Positions 1-8,217 of a stretch of DNA of 64,000 nt are shown here, piece after piece. Location of the stretch: the NCBI RefSeq assembly GCF_944381005.1, contig NZ_CALWJM010000001.1:62001-126000 (forward strand). Direction: 5' to 3'. Position numbers and translations under genes: made by a program. The notes below the pieces were generated by a model, which did not search any database, was not told where the DNA came from, and saw only the letters and a program-made list of their open reading frames with translations. Each line of letters starts with the position of its first letter. Position 1 is the stretch's first letter. Source of the stretch: an uncultured Butyricicoccus sp. Its GTDB lineage: Bacteria > Bacillota > Clostridia > Oscillospirales > Butyricicoccaceae.

Positions 1-319
1 CAGCACGGCGGGAAAGGGTTATTGGTTCGGTCTGAATATCGGTCACCTGAAAGGAAACCGGTCGTCCAACACGCGATAAAATTGCAATATCCCTTGTTGT
101 TCCTTCGCTAATGCCACGCGCACATTCTGCACGAGGTATGATTGCACGGCCACAGGGGAGTTCGACGACCAAATCATGTTCTGCTGTACATGCGATGGCA
201 AGCCCTTCCAGGATTGTGCCATGTTTTTGTGCAAGCCGCAAATTATCCAACGAACTGACAGCATTCAAGTTTTCTTTTTCCTGTAACCGGATTCCTTCCG
301 GAAAATATATCTGTCTCAT
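1..319 (-). CDS. S1 RNA-binding domain protein (N-terminal part)
   Basis: Partial gene that runs off the left edge; only about the first 106 codons are present. Reading leftwards from the ATG at 319-317 the protein begins MRQIYFPEGIRLQEKENL. It then has an S1-like beta-barrel region with motifs such as GTILEGLAIAC, LVVELPCGRAIIPRAE and GRPVSFQVTDI, followed by LSRRA. This matches the small S1-domain proteins common in Clostridia (related to ribosomal protein S1, RNA binding, cytosolic). A GGAGG lies 8 bases upstream of the ATG. The gene is divergent from the DUF951 gene. The exact role is unknown and the C-terminal part cannot be seen. Confidence 0.65.
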   Translation of the reverse strand, partial: MRQIYFPEGIRLQEKENLNAVSSLDNLRLAQKHGTILEGLAIACTAEHDLVVELPCGRAIIPRAECARGISEGTTRDIAILSRVGRPVSFQVTDIQTEPITLSRRA

Positions 320-423
320 GCCTGTCAAGACCTCCTTTTCGCGTTGCTTTACTATATGCGACGCCGGATTGGAATTATCCTGAAAGATGCAATTTAGATT
401 TTACGACCTCGGAGGTAATGTTT

Positions 424-618
424 ATGGATATTCAAGTAGGCGATAAGCTTATGATGAAAAAGGAACACCCTTGCGGAAGCCGGGAATGGCTGGTGCTCCG
501 CGTTGGCATGGATTTCCGTATGCGCTGCTTGGGCTGCGGGCATGAAATCATGGTTCCGCGCAGCAAAATTGAAAAAAATATCAAATCCATTGAGCGGAAG
601 GAGAATGCTTCATGTTGA
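424..618 (+). CDS. DUF951 domain protein
   Basis: Small 64-residue protein of the DUF951 family, widespread in Firmicutes and without an assigned function. It has the family pattern: a basic start (MDIQVGDKLMMKKEHPCGS), then a WLVLRVGMDFRMRCLGCGHEIMVPRSK segment whose CLGC pair may bind metal. GGAGG at 411-415 places the start at the ATG at 424 (8-base gap) rather than the ATG at 418 (2-base gap). Its stop overlaps the start of the next gene by 7 bases, so the two are probably translated together. The family is often found next to S1-domain or translation genes. Confidence 0.8.
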   Translation: MDIQVGDKLMMKKEHPCGSREWLVLRVGMDFRMRCLGCGHEIMVPRSKIEKNIKSIERKENASC

Positions 619-1376
619 TTCAGGGAAAACAAATGCACATCCAGATTCAAAAAGGAGATATTGGCCGCTATGTCATTCTACCCGGTGACCCCGGACGCTG
701 TGAGCGCATTGCACGGTATTTTGATGCACCTGAATTTCTGTCTTCCAATCGAGAATATACGGTCTGGCGCGGTATGCTATGCGGTGAGCCGGTTGCTGTG
801 TGCTCGACGGGCATTGGCGGCCCTTCAACCGCTATTGCACTGGAAGAATTGATTGAATGTGGTGCGGACACCTTTATCCGTGTGGGCACTTCGGGCGGTA
901 TTGCTGAAACCGTGCGCGGTGGGGATATCGTCATTGCAACAGCTGCCGTGCGTCAGGAAGGTACAACCCGTGAATATATGCCCATCGAATATCCGGCGGC
1001 CGCCGATTTTTCGGTGGTCAGTGCGCTGCACCAAGCCGCTCAAAAACTCCAATATCGCCAGCATGTTGGCGTGATTCAATCCAAAGACAGCTTTTATGGG
1101 GAAATCCGTCCCAACGAGCAGCCTACCGCAGCACAACTGCAAGCAAACTGGAATGCGTGGAAAGCGGCTGGTGTTTTGACCAGCGAGATGGAATGTTCCA
1201 CCGTATTTGTTGTAGGCGCTGTGCGCCATGTCCGCTGCGGTGGGGTACTCAACGTACTTTGGAATGCAGATACGGATGACACGCTAGATGCTTCTCCTGA
1301 AATGGCAGAACGCGGTGTGCGTACCGCGATTGAAGCATTAAAAATTCTCATTCAAACCGACCGAGAGGAGTCCTAA
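612..1376 (+). CDS. udp: uridine phosphorylase / nucleoside phosphorylase
   Basis: 254-residue enzyme of the nucleoside phosphorylase I family. It would split uridine with phosphate into uracil and ribose 1-phosphate in the cytosol for pyrimidine salvage. Family landmarks are PGDPGRCERIA near residue 25 (phosphate binding), STGIGGPSTAIALEEL (about residues 65-80), RVGTSGGI (about 90-97) and TSEMECSTVF (about 190-200). The motif pattern fits uridine rather than purine phosphorylase, though specificity cannot be proven from sequence. The ATG at 612 follows an AAGGAG at about 598-603 and overlaps the end of the DUF951 gene. The MATE transporter follows after 3 bases. Confidence 0.85.
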   Translation: MLIQGKQMHIQIQKGDIGRYVILPGDPGRCERIARYFDAPEFLSSNREYTVWRGMLCGEPVAVCSTGIGGPSTAIALEELIECGADTFIRVGTSGGIAETVRGGDIVIATAAVRQEGTTREYMPIEYPAAADFSVVSALHQAAQKLQYRQHVGVIQSKDSFYGEIRPNEQPTAAQLQANWNAWKAAGVLTSEMECSTVFVVGAVRHVRCGGVLNVLWNADTDDTLDASPEMAERGVRTAIEALKILIQTDREES

Positions 1377-1379
1377 CCC

Positions 1380-2774
1380 TTGTCCGAACAAATGCAAACA
1401 ACCGAAAATGAACTGGGCACTGCTCCGGTTGGCAAATTACTACTACGCCTTGCACTCCCCAATATTGCAGCACAAATCGTCAACATGCTTTATAACATTG
1501 TTGACCGTATCTATATTGGACACATCCCTGAAATTGGTTCACAAGCCTTGACTGGTGTTGGCGTAACCTTTCCCATTATCATTTTAATCACCGCTTTCAG
1601 TTCCTTGATTGGTATGGGCGGTGCACCGCATGCTTCTATTGCAATGGGGCAAAAACATAACGAGCGTGCAGAAAAAATTATGGGAAATTGTTTTTCCGCC
1701 TTGGTTGTAATTTCTCTTATTTTAACCGTATTTTTTCTGCTTACACAAGAACAAATTTTGATTTTATTTGGCGCAAGTGCAGATACGCTTCCCTATGGTT
1801 TGGAATATCTGAACTTATATGTTTTGGGTACACTATTTATTCAGATTGCGTTGGGCATGAATGGGTTCATCACCACACAAGGCAAAGCAAAAACTGCAAT
1901 GTGTACCGTTTTGATTGGCGCAGCACTGAATATTATTTTAGACCCCATTTTTATTTTTGTTTTCGGCTTGGGTGTGCGCGGTGCCGCGATTGCTACCGTG
2001 TTCTCTCAATTCGTTTCCGCTATTTGGGTCATTCGCTTTTTAACCAGTTCAAAAGCCATTCTTCGTCTGCGCAAAGAAAACCTTCGCCCACAACTTAAAA
2101 TTTTGCTATCCGTCATTGGCCTTGGTATGTCACCTTTTGTGATGCAGTCCACCGAAAGCCTGTTATCTATCACGTTTAACGTCTCTCTTGCCAAATATGG
2201 CGGAGATTTAGCCGTTGGTGCCATGACCATTTTGACCAGTTTGCTGCAAATGGTCAATCTGCCTATGACCGGATTGACACAGGGCGCGCAGCCCATTATT
2301 AGCTACAATTTCGGCGCAAAGCAGATTGACCGCATGAAAAAGGCGATTCGGTTACTGTTGACCAGCTCAGTTGCCTATGCGTTTGTATGCTGGTTGCTGA
2401 CTCGTATTGCCCCGCATATGCTGGTTGGTCTGTTTACTTCTGACCCAGAACTACAACAGTTTACTGTTTGGGCACTTGGCATTTATATGGCAATGGTCTT
2501 TGTTCTTGGTATTCAAACCTCTTTCCAACAATCCTTTATCGCTTTGGGCGAAGCCAAGATTTCTCTTTTCCTCGCTCTGTTGCGCAAAGTGATTTTGTTG
2601 ATTCCGTTGATTTTAATTTTGCCAAACTTCTTTGACGATAAACTGTTTGCTGTTTTTCTGGCCGAGCCAGTGTCTGATTTTTTAGCAGCTATGACCACAA
2701 TGACGTTTTTCTTAGTTCGAGTTCGCAAAATTATTTCAAAAATTCAACAGCCCAATCTAAAAAAAGAATCCTAA
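1380..2774 (+). CDS. MATE family multidrug efflux transporter
   Basis: 464-residue polytopic membrane protein of the MATE (NorM/DinF-like) family, which exports drugs or metabolites in exchange for Na+ or H+. About 12 hydrophobic helices are visible in two homologous halves. The N-terminal half has NIVDRIYIGHIPEIGSQALTGVGVTFPI and GMGGAPHASIAMGQ. The C-terminal half has the family motif TGLTQGAQPIISYNFGAKQ. The start is taken as the TTG at 1380, preceded by GAGGAG; an in-frame ATG at 1392 is the alternative. It is the last gene of the DUF951-udp-MATE unit and is followed by a strong terminator. Substrate unknown. Confidence 0.88.
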   Translation: MSEQMQTTENELGTAPVGKLLLRLALPNIAAQIVNMLYNIVDRIYIGHIPEIGSQALTGVGVTFPIIILITAFSSLIGMGGAPHASIAMGQKHNERAEKIMGNCFSALVVISLILTVFFLLTQEQILILFGASADTLPYGLEYLNLYVLGTLFIQIALGMNGFITTQGKAKTAMCTVLIGAALNIILDPIFIFVFGLGVRGAAIATVFSQFVSAIWVIRFLTSSKAILRLRKENLRPQLKILLSVIGLGMSPFVMQSTESLLSITFNVSLAKYGGDLAVGAMTILTSLLQMVNLPMTGLTQGAQPIISYNFGAKQIDRMKKAIRLLLTSSVAYAFVCWLLTRIAPHMLVGLFTSDPELQQFTVWALGIYMAMVFVLGIQTSFQQSFIALGEAKISLFLALLRKVILLIPLILILPNFFDDKLFAVFLAEPVSDFLAAMTTMTFFLVRVRKIISKIQQPNLKKES

Positions 2775-2777
2775 TCA

Positions 2778-2808
2778 AAAATCCGAAGGCATGTTGCCTT
2801 CGGATTTT
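2778..2808 (+). terminator. intrinsic terminator after the MATE gene
   Basis: A 13-base inverted repeat, AAATCCGAAGGC - loop ATGTT - GCCTTCGGATTT, ends in a short T run. It closes the upstream operon and its loop overlaps the proposed promoter of the next gene. Confidence 0.85.
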
Positions 2809-2817
2809 GCGTATACT
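2789..2817 (+). promoter_or_regulatory. sigma-E-like promoter of the spoIVF-like pair
   Basis: GCATGTT (2789-2795), a 14-base gap, then CGTATACT (2810-2817) resembles the Bacillus sigma-E consensus (KMATATT - 14/15 - CATACAMT), with 6 of 7 and 6 of 8 matches. No sigma-A -35 box stands 17 bases ahead of TATACT. The spoIVF operon is known to be sigma-E dependent in B. subtilis, which supports the call. This was read by eye only. Confidence 0.4.
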
Positions 2818-2850
2818 GTATCAAAGTTTAAACCGAAAGGGGGGACTTTG

Positions 2851-3597
2851 ATGCGGCGGAAACGCCCCAATCGCTTAACTGGATTTGAGCGGCTATTACT
2901 GGGGGTTGCAGTAATTTTTCTGAGTGTAACCGTATTACGTACTATTCAGTTTAAACCTTTTCTACAAGCACAACAGACCATACAAACCTTTTTTTCAGGT
3001 GATTTATCGGTCGAAAAGGCCGTAGAAGCCATCGGTTCTTTTACAGAAAAAGAAAGCCTACAAGCCGTATTTTCCGATTGGTTTCCAACCGTCACACCCC
3101 AAACCAGTCAACCGGTTGCAGAATCTGTACCACCACTTCAAACGCTCGCCGCCACTGCGGCGGGCGTTTTTCCAGAAGATGCAGATACAACGGTTTATGC
3201 TCTTGATTTGCCCTGCAAGACACCTGTAAAAAATGCTGTTGTGACCTCTCGTTTCGGCCCGCGAATTCACCCCATTTCTGAACAGGATAATTTTCATAAA
3301 GGGCTTGATTTGGCCGCCGAACGGGGAACACCTATTTATGCTTTGGCCGACGGTGTTATTCGTACGGCCACACAAAGCAATAGCTATGGAAATTATGTAA
3401 TTTTAGAACATTCTGATGGCATTTGTTCTTTATATGCCCATTGTGATACATTATTTGTATCAGATGGGCAATCAGTTTGTGCAGGACAGAAAATTGCAAG
3501 TGTAGGGGCATCTGGAATGGCGACAGGAAATCATTTGCATTTGGAGCTTTGGCGCGCAGGCAAATTGTTAAATCCGGAGGACTACATGATTATATGA
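2851..3597 (+). CDS. spoIVFA: M23 (LytM-domain) peptidase, SpoIVFA-like
   Basis: 248-residue protein: a short basic N-terminus, one membrane helix (about residues 13-32), a linker of about 90 residues, and a C-terminal LytM/M23 domain. The domain carries what look like complete zinc ligands: H149 and D153 in FHKGLDLA, H197, and HLH at 228-230. Its position just before a SpoIVFB-type protease suggests it is the SpoIVFA counterpart, a forespore outer-membrane protein that holds and regulates SpoIVFB. A plain cell-wall endopeptidase is the alternative. AAGGGGGG at 2838-2844 fixes the ATG at 2851; an upstream in-frame ATG at 2791 sits inside the terminator loop. The stop overlaps the next start by 4 bases. 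Confidence 0.7.
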   Translation: MRRKRPNRLTGFERLLLGVAVIFLSVTVLRTIQFKPFLQAQQTIQTFFSGDLSVEKAVEAIGSFTEKESLQAVFSDWFPTVTPQTSQPVAESVPPLQTLAATAAGVFPEDADTTVYALDLPCKTPVKNAVVTSRFGPRIHPISEQDNFHKGLDLAAERGTPIYALADGVIRTATQSNSYGNYVILEHSDGICSLYAHCDTLFVSDGQSVCAGQKIASVGASGMATGNHLHLELWRAGKLLNPEDYMII

Positions 3598-4160
3598 GTG
3601 AGAAATTACAAATTCATGATTCTTTTTGGCTGCTTTTAGCAACAATTTTACTGATTGATACCGAAATGGTGTTTCCGGCTTTTCTCTTTTGTGCGGCTGT
3701 GCATGAATTAGGGCATTTCATCATGATTCATCTATTCAAAGGAACCGTTCAATGCTTTCATATTTCGGCAGCAGGGGGGATGATGCAGTATCAATTACCA
3801 CGTTTGTCTCATCAAGCTGACCTGTGTATTGCTTTGGGTGGGCCGCTGTTTGGCCTGTTATTGGCATATGGTGCCAGCCTTGCACATACGCAACTTATTG
3901 CAGGTGCAAGTCTACTGCTCAGTGTATTCAATCTGTTACCCATTCCGCCTTTAGATGGTGGACGCGCATTGGAAAGTTTATTTTTTCCCGGACATGCGTT
4001 TCCAAAAGCTATCGCATATTTTTTTGCGGTACTGGTTTTCTTTGGTGGTATTTATTTGGGGATTGCACATAATGGATGGGGATTGGCTGTTATGGGATTG
4101 GTTTTGGTTTTTGAACAACAAATAGGCTTGCAATCCGCATATATCCAAGGTAAAATATAG
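3594..4160 (+). CDS. spoIVFB: site-2 protease (M50), SpoIVFB-like
   Basis: 188-residue polytopic metalloprotease of the S2P family. It shows the zinc motif HELGH at residues 37-41 inside a membrane helix. The third ligand motif is NLLPIPPLDGG at 113-123, where D121 should complete the site. Several other hydrophobic helices are present. In B. subtilis SpoIVFB cuts the pro-sequence off sigma-K during sporulation. The paired M23 gene immediately upstream (ATGA overlap at 3594-3597) makes SpoIVFB the best assignment, but sigK is not in this window. GGAGG at 3576-3580 precedes the start. ispD follows after 21 bases. Confidence 0.75.
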   Translation: MSEKLQIHDSFWLLLATILLIDTEMVFPAFLFCAAVHELGHFIMIHLFKGTVQCFHISAAGGMMQYQLPRLSHQADLCIALGGPLFGLLLAYGASLAHTQLIAGASLLLSVFNLLPIPPLDGGRALESLFFPGHAFPKAIAYFFAVLVFFGGIYLGIAHNGWGLAVMGLVLVFEQQIGLQSAYIQGKI

Positions 4161-4181
4161 GTACTTTGGAGGATGAAGTTT

Positions 4182-4931
4182 ATGTTCTGGAAATCAAAAG
4201 AAGTACCGGTTCGGCCACGCGTTGCAGCAATTATTCTCGCTGCGGGTTCGTCTACTCGCATGGGCACAAACAAGTTGCTGCTTCCTCTTGGAGATTTGCC
4301 CGTTTTGGCTCATACATTGCTCGCATTTGAACAGTGCCCACTTATAGATGAAATCATCGTGGTCTGTCGGGAAGCCGATATTATATCTTATGGTAACCTT
4401 GCACAACAGTTTGGATGCGAAAAAGTTAGACAAGTTTTGCGTGGCGGAGATACGCGCCCCCAATCAGTATTAGCTGGTTTATCTGCCTGTTCCGATGCAG
4501 TCGAGTTCGTTGCCATTCATGACGGTGCTCGCCCTTTGGTCAGTCAGGATATTATCATGCAGACCGTTTCGGCTGCACTGGAAAGCGATGCAGCCGCACC
4601 GGTTGTCGCAATGAAAGATAGCATTAAACGCATTGCACAGGGAAAGATTTTATCAGATGTCCCACGCGATAGTATTGCCGCTGTGCAAACACCGCAAGTA
4701 TTTCGGCGCACATTGATTGCAACTGCTTTAAAAGAAGCAATTGCCAGTGGCGCTTCTTTGACAGATGATTGTGCTGCTGTAGAACGTATGGGCATAACCG
4801 TAACAGCAACACAAGGCAGCTATCGGAATCTCAAAATCACAACACCAGAAGATATACCAATGGCGCTCGCGCTACTCGAACAGGAGGAATCTACATGCGC
4901 ATCGGGCACGGATATGATGTCCATAAATTAG
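4182..4931 (+). CDS. ispD: 2-C-methyl-D-erythritol 4-phosphate cytidylyltransferase
   Basis: 249-residue IspD, third step of the non-mevalonate (MEP) isoprenoid pathway: CTP plus MEP gives CDP-methylerythritol. Visible are the nucleotide-binding start [18 protein letters not shown], the [10 protein letters not shown] segment, [12 protein letters not shown] (metal and substrate contacts) and the late KITTPEDI motif. GGAGG at 4168-4172 is too near the ATG at 4173, so the ATG at 4182 (9-base gap) is preferred. The last 37 bases overlap ispF, the usual partner gene, so the two are coupled. Confidence 0.93.
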   Translation: MFWKSKEVPVRPRVAAIILAAGSSTRMGTNKLLLPLGDLPVLAHTLLAFEQCPLIDEIIVVCREADIISYGNLAQQFGCEKVRQVLRGGDTRPQSVLAGLSACSDAVEFVAIHDGARPLVSQDIIMQTVSAALESDAAAPVVAMKDSIKRIAQGKILSDVPRDSIAAVQTPQVFRRTLIATALKEAIASGASLTDDCAAVERMGITVTATQGSYRNLKITTPEDIPMALALLEQEESTCASGTDMMSIN

Positions 4932-5368
4932 TTACAGGCCGAAAATGTATCATCGGCGGGGTGGAAATCCCACATGAAACCGGATTGCTCGGTCATAGTG
5001 ATGCCGATGTGTTATTGCACGCGATTATGGATGCACTACTAGGTGCAGCGGCAATGGGCGATATCGGCCACTTATTCCCCGATAAAGACCCAAAGTATGC
5101 GGGTGCTGATTCTATGCGTTTGCTGCAAGAAGTATATACGATTCTAACCGCACACGGCTGGAAACTTGGCAACCTAGATGCCACTATTATTGCGCAAGCG
5201 CCCAAAATGGCACCATATATTGACCAAATGCGCCAGAATATCGCAACTGCTTTACATGTTACGCCTGAGCAAGTCAGCGTCAAAGCGACAACCGAAGAAG
5301 GACTAGGTTTTACAGGTTCCAAAGAAGGCATTGCTGCTCATGCAGTTTGTTTGCTGGATACGCTGTAA
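4895..5368 (+). CDS. ispF: 2-C-methyl-D-erythritol 2,4-cyclodiphosphate synthase
   Basis: 157-residue IspF, a trimeric metal enzyme that closes the cyclodiphosphate ring in the MEP pathway. It shows [12 protein letters not shown] at the start (the metal ligands are D8 and H10 of YDVH), [32 protein letters not shown] around residues 30-65, and [12 protein letters not shown] near the end. AGGAGG at 4882-4887 selects the ATG at 4895, inside the end of ispD. Followed by a bidirectional terminator. Confidence 0.95.
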   Translation: MRIGHGYDVHKLVTGRKCIIGGVEIPHETGLLGHSDADVLLHAIMDALLGAAAMGDIGHLFPDKDPKYAGADSMRLLQEVYTILTAHGWKLGNLDATIIAQAPKMAPYIDQMRQNIATALHVTPEQVSVKATTEEGLGFTGSKEGIAAHAVCLLDTL

Positions 5369-5380
5369 AGGTATATATAT

Positions 5381-5417
5381 AAAATGCCGGATGTTCATAC
5401 ATCCGGCATTTATTTTT
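5381..5417. terminator. bidirectional terminator between ispF and the DUF815 gene
   Basis: AAATGCCGGATG - TTCATA - CATCCGGCATTT is a 12-base-pair stem. It has a T-rich tail on the plus strand and an A/T-rich flank that serves the converging minus-strand gene as well. Confidence 0.85.
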
Positions 5418-6618
5418 AAGCCATTGTCTGTGCCAACTGCATCTGAATAAACTGACGTGCGGTGCGCGGTGAGCGACCATTACGCCGTAAAGCAAACCGT
5501 TCCGCAAGCAAATGTAATTCATTTTCTTCCATCTGCAAACCGCAATCTGCGGCAAGCTGGTCAACAATCTCCAAATATTCATCGCGGTCGGGGACAGAAA
5601 AGGTGATTTCCAATCCAAACCGGTCTGATAGCGATGTGACCGTTTCCAATGTATCCCGCCGATGAACATCATCGCCTTCGCGGTCGGAAAAGCTCTCCCG
5701 AATTAAATGACGCCGGTTGGACGTTGCATACAAAATCAAGTTGTCCGGTTTTCCGGTCAATCCACCTTCAATAAAGGCTTTGAGTGCTGCAAAATTATCA
5801 TCCTCGCGTTCAAATGTCAAATCATCCAAGAATACAATAATTTTGTAAGGACTCTTGGCAGCATAAGCGCAGATAGTAGGGAACATGGAAATTTGCGGCA
5901 CTGACAACTCAATAATTTTAAGCCCATCCTTGGCGTATTCATTGACAATTGCCTTGACCGTAGAAGATTTTCCTGTGCCTTTATCCCCATACAATAGAAT
6001 ATTATTCGCCAATCCGCCTGCAAGAAATGCGCGCGTATTGGTCAAAATTTGTGCTTTTTGATGCGCATATCCCTTCAAATCACTCAGACGTACCGGGTCT
6101 GGATGTTGAACTGGCACAAGTGTACCGCGGTCAACTGCATAAAAAGTCGCTTCGGCGAAAAATCCAAACCCCTGTGTTTGATAATAATCGCGCAGCCCTT
6201 TGGCATCGGCAAACGGCAGATTTGACCCTGCTGCAAAGACTGGAAGTGTATGCAAATCGGGCAATGCTTTTCCAAAAATTGATTTTGCAGTATCCAACAA
6301 TTCACTACCACCAACAGACAGCAAAGAACGCAACGTTTGCACATCGTGCTCGGCTGCTTGCATTACCTGTTCCGTCGGATGGTCAATCGTATCGGTCAGT
6401 ACATTACTGTCACAGTGAATACTTCTCAATAAAACTGCGGTCGGGTCGCCTGCACGATAAACTTCCGCACAAAGCGCACCATACGCTTTAGCAAAACTGC
6501 GTGGCGTATCCGATAACGACCATAAAACATCTTGATATCTTTGCACCAACGTATGCTTACGCAATGTGCGCAGAACCGAAAGAAAATCTAAATCCAATGC
6601 TAATGTCTGCAAATCCAT
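5416..6618 (-). CDS. DUF815 family AAA+ ATPase
   Basis: 400-residue ATP-binding protein. The N-terminal half (about 1-180) is poorly conserved and mostly helical. The AAA+ core follows: Walker A GDKGTGKSS (about residue 215), Walker B KIIVFLDDL (about 265), a sensor-1-like LILYATSNRRHLI and an arginine-rich tail, RRNGRSPRTARQFIQM. This is the DUF815 (COG2607) family; the cellular target is not known. It is on the minus strand and starts at the ATG at 6618-6616, after an AGGGGA. Its promoter overlaps that of the divergent DUF3343 gene. Confidence 0.85.
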   Translation of the reverse strand: MDLQTLALDLDFLSVLRTLRKHTLVQRYQDVLWSLSDTPRSFAKAYGALCAEVYRAGDPTAVLLRSIHCDSNVLTDTIDHPTEQVMQAAEHDVQTLRSLLSVGGSELLDTAKSIFGKALPDLHTLPVFAAGSNLPFADAKGLRDYYQTQGFGFFAEATFYAVDRGTLVPVQHPDPVRLSDLKGYAHQKAQILTNTRAFLAGGLANNILLYGDKGTGKSSTVKAIVNEYAKDGLKIIELSVPQISMFPTICAYAAKSPYKIIVFLDDLTFEREDDNFAALKAFIEGGLTGKPDNLILYATSNRRHLIRESFSDREGDDVHRRDTLETVTSLSDRFGLEITFSVPDRDEYLEIVDQLAADCGLQMEENELHLLAERFALRRNGRSPRTARQFIQMQLAQTMA

Positions 6619-6665
6619 AAGTTCAAAATCCCCTTTTTCAGACTTTTCTATTTTTCTATATTATC

Positions 6666-6694
6666 AGTATAGCATGCTTGTGTGCGGTTGGCAA
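6666..6694 (-). promoter_or_regulatory. sigma-A promoter of the DUF815 gene
   Basis: Read leftwards: TTGCCA (6694-6689), a 17-base gap, TATACT (6671-6666). Its -35 box lies over the -35 box of the opposite promoter. Confidence 0.6.
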
Positions 6695-6717
6695 TTCCAA
6701 GTGCAACTGCATAGTAT
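6688..6717 (+). promoter_or_regulatory. sigma-A promoter of the DUF3343 gene
   Basis: TTGGCA (6688-6693), an 18-base gap, TAGTAT (6712-6717), about 34 bases ahead of the ATG at 6751. It shares five bases of its -35 box with the minus-strand promoter. Confidence 0.5.
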
Positions 6718-6750
6718 GCCCTAGAAAAACGTATATTAGGAGGATTTTTT

Positions 6751-6984
6751 ATGATTTGGATTGTATTCCATAGTCAGACTCAAGCAATACAATGCAGAAA
6801 CGTACTGGCACAAAACGGGGTTATTGGGCACTTGGGCAAACCGCCACGCACGGCCGATGGACAGCGTTCTTGCACCTGGGCGGTCGGGATTCGATGGGAA
6901 GAACAAACGAAGTGCCGCCAAACTTGTAAATCACATGGAATTGAGCCATGTGCATGGATGGATGGGGGAGGGAGCAGCCTGTGA
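6751..6984 (+). CDS. DUF3343 family protein
   Basis: 77-residue protein resembling the DUF3343 family of small putative sulfur or selenium carrier-like proteins. It starts with a beta strand of the type IVFHSQTQAIQCRNVLAQNG and has cysteines at CTWAVGI, KCRQTC and EPCAW. AGGAGG at 6738-6743 sets the start. The last codons form GTGA with the start of the next gene, so translation of the cysteine desulfurase-like enzyme is coupled to it. The pairing suggests work in sulfur or selenium handling, but no reaction is established. Family assignment is moderately sure. Confidence 0.6.
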   Translation: MIWIVFHSQTQAIQCRNVLAQNGVIGHLGKPPRTADGQRSCTWAVGIRWEEQTKCRQTCKSHGIEPCAWMDGGGSSL

Positions 6985-8108
6985 TTTATCTGGACCAAGC
7001 AGCAACTTCTCTGCAAAAACCACCTGAAGTCGTGCAAAGCATGTTGACTGCAAGCAAAACTTGTGCAGGCTATGCGCGCAGTGGTCACGCGCCCGCACTA
7101 CGGGCAGGCGAAGTCGTATATACCTGCCGTGAAATGGCTGCAAAATTATTTTCAGTTGATGACCCTGCCAAAATTATCTTTACCATGAATGCAACACACG
7201 CCTTGAATCTGGCAATTCATGGATTTTGTACGCCACAAACTACGGTTGCAGTCAGTGGATATGAACATAATTCGGTCATGCGTCCGCTTCATGCAATCGG
7301 CTGTCCGATTCGTATTTTGCGCAGTCGTTTATTTGATTGCGCAGACTTCTTAGAACAGGCAAAACAGGCAATTGATGCAGGTGTACAATTCTTTGTTATC
7401 AACCATGTATCCAACGTATTTGGGTCCATCATACCACTTGCACAATTAGATGCACTTTTATATGAAAATCATATTCCTATGATTTTAGATGCTTCTCAAT
7501 CGGCAGGTGCTATCCCGCTGGATTTACAACAGTTGCGCTCGGTATGTGCAGTTTGTATGCCTGGGCACAAAAGTCTGTTAGGGCCACAGGGTACCGGGTT
7601 GCTGATTCTTCCAAGCGACACATTGCCTGTTCCGCTTATACAAGGCGGAACAGGCAGTGCATCCGCGAGCTTGGAACAACCGGCCTTTTTACCTGACCGT
7701 TTAGAAAGTGGAACACCTAATGTTCCCGGGATTGCGGGTCTTTGTGCCGGATTAGAGTTTCTGCTGACATACGGTATCGAACGGATTCAAAGAGAAGAAC
7801 AGGCACTTAAAAATCAACTGGTTGTCTGGCTGCAAACCATTCCAGAATTGGAGGTATTCTTTGCATCAGATACTGCTTATCAAGCTGGTGTTGTCTCTGT
7901 GCGGGTTCCCGGTCAATCTTCTGAAATTTTAGCACAAGCACTTGCCGAACATGATGTCTGTGTGCGGGCTGGTCTGCACTGTGCACCATTGGCGCACTAT
8001 TCTGCCGGCACCGAGCGAACCGGTACCATTCGCTTTTCCATTAGTCCGTATAATACTTCTTTTGAAATTGCCCAAACGATTCAGATTTTGCATGATATTC
8101 TTGGGTAA
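6981..8108 (+). CDS. cysteine desulfurase family protein (class V aminotransferase)
   Basis: 375-residue PLP enzyme of the class V aminotransferase fold. It shows IYLDQAATSLQKPPEVV at the start, FVINHVSNVFG, LDASQSAGAIPLDL (the PLP-contact aspartate), CMPGHKSLLGPQGTG (the lysine in PGHK forms the Schiff base) and a C-terminal VRAGLHCAPLAH whose Cys could carry the persulfide. It fits the SufS/Csd-like subgroup found in Clostridia beside DUF3343 genes. The start is the GTG at 6981, overlapping the previous stop by 4 bases, with GGGGGAGGGAG upstream. It could make sulfur for Fe-S clusters or tRNA; no suf genes are nearby. Confidence 0.8.
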   Translation: MIYLDQAATSLQKPPEVVQSMLTASKTCAGYARSGHAPALRAGEVVYTCREMAAKLFSVDDPAKIIFTMNATHALNLAIHGFCTPQTTVAVSGYEHNSVMRPLHAIGCPIRILRSRLFDCADFLEQAKQAIDAGVQFFVINHVSNVFGSIIPLAQLDALLYENHIPMILDASQSAGAIPLDLQQLRSVCAVCMPGHKSLLGPQGTGLLILPSDTLPVPLIQGGTGSASASLEQPAFLPDRLESGTPNVPGIAGLCAGLEFLLTYGIERIQREEQALKNQLVVWLQTIPELEVFFASDTAYQAGVVSVRVPGQSSEILAQALAEHDVCVRAGLHCAPLAHYSAGTERTGTIRFSISPYNTSFEIAQTIQILHDILG

Positions 8109-8131
8109 ATGTGAAAAAATTTTGAACCCTA

Positions 8132-8160
8132 TTCACATCCTTAGGGGAGTATGATACAAT
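8132..8160 (+). promoter_or_regulatory. sigma-A promoter of the cdaA operon
   Basis: TTCACA (8132-8137), a 17-base gap, TACAAT (8155-8160), ending 57 bases before the cdaA start. Confidence 0.45.
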
Positions 8161-8217
8161 AAATTCGGACGATTGAAAAGTTTTTACGGAATTTCAGAAT
8201 CTAGGTGTTTACATAAT

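Noticed and set aside
2791..2850. Earlier start for the SpoIVFA-like protein
   Set aside because: The ATG at 2791 lies in the loop of the MATE terminator and has no ribosome site; the ATG at 2851 follows AAGGGGGG.
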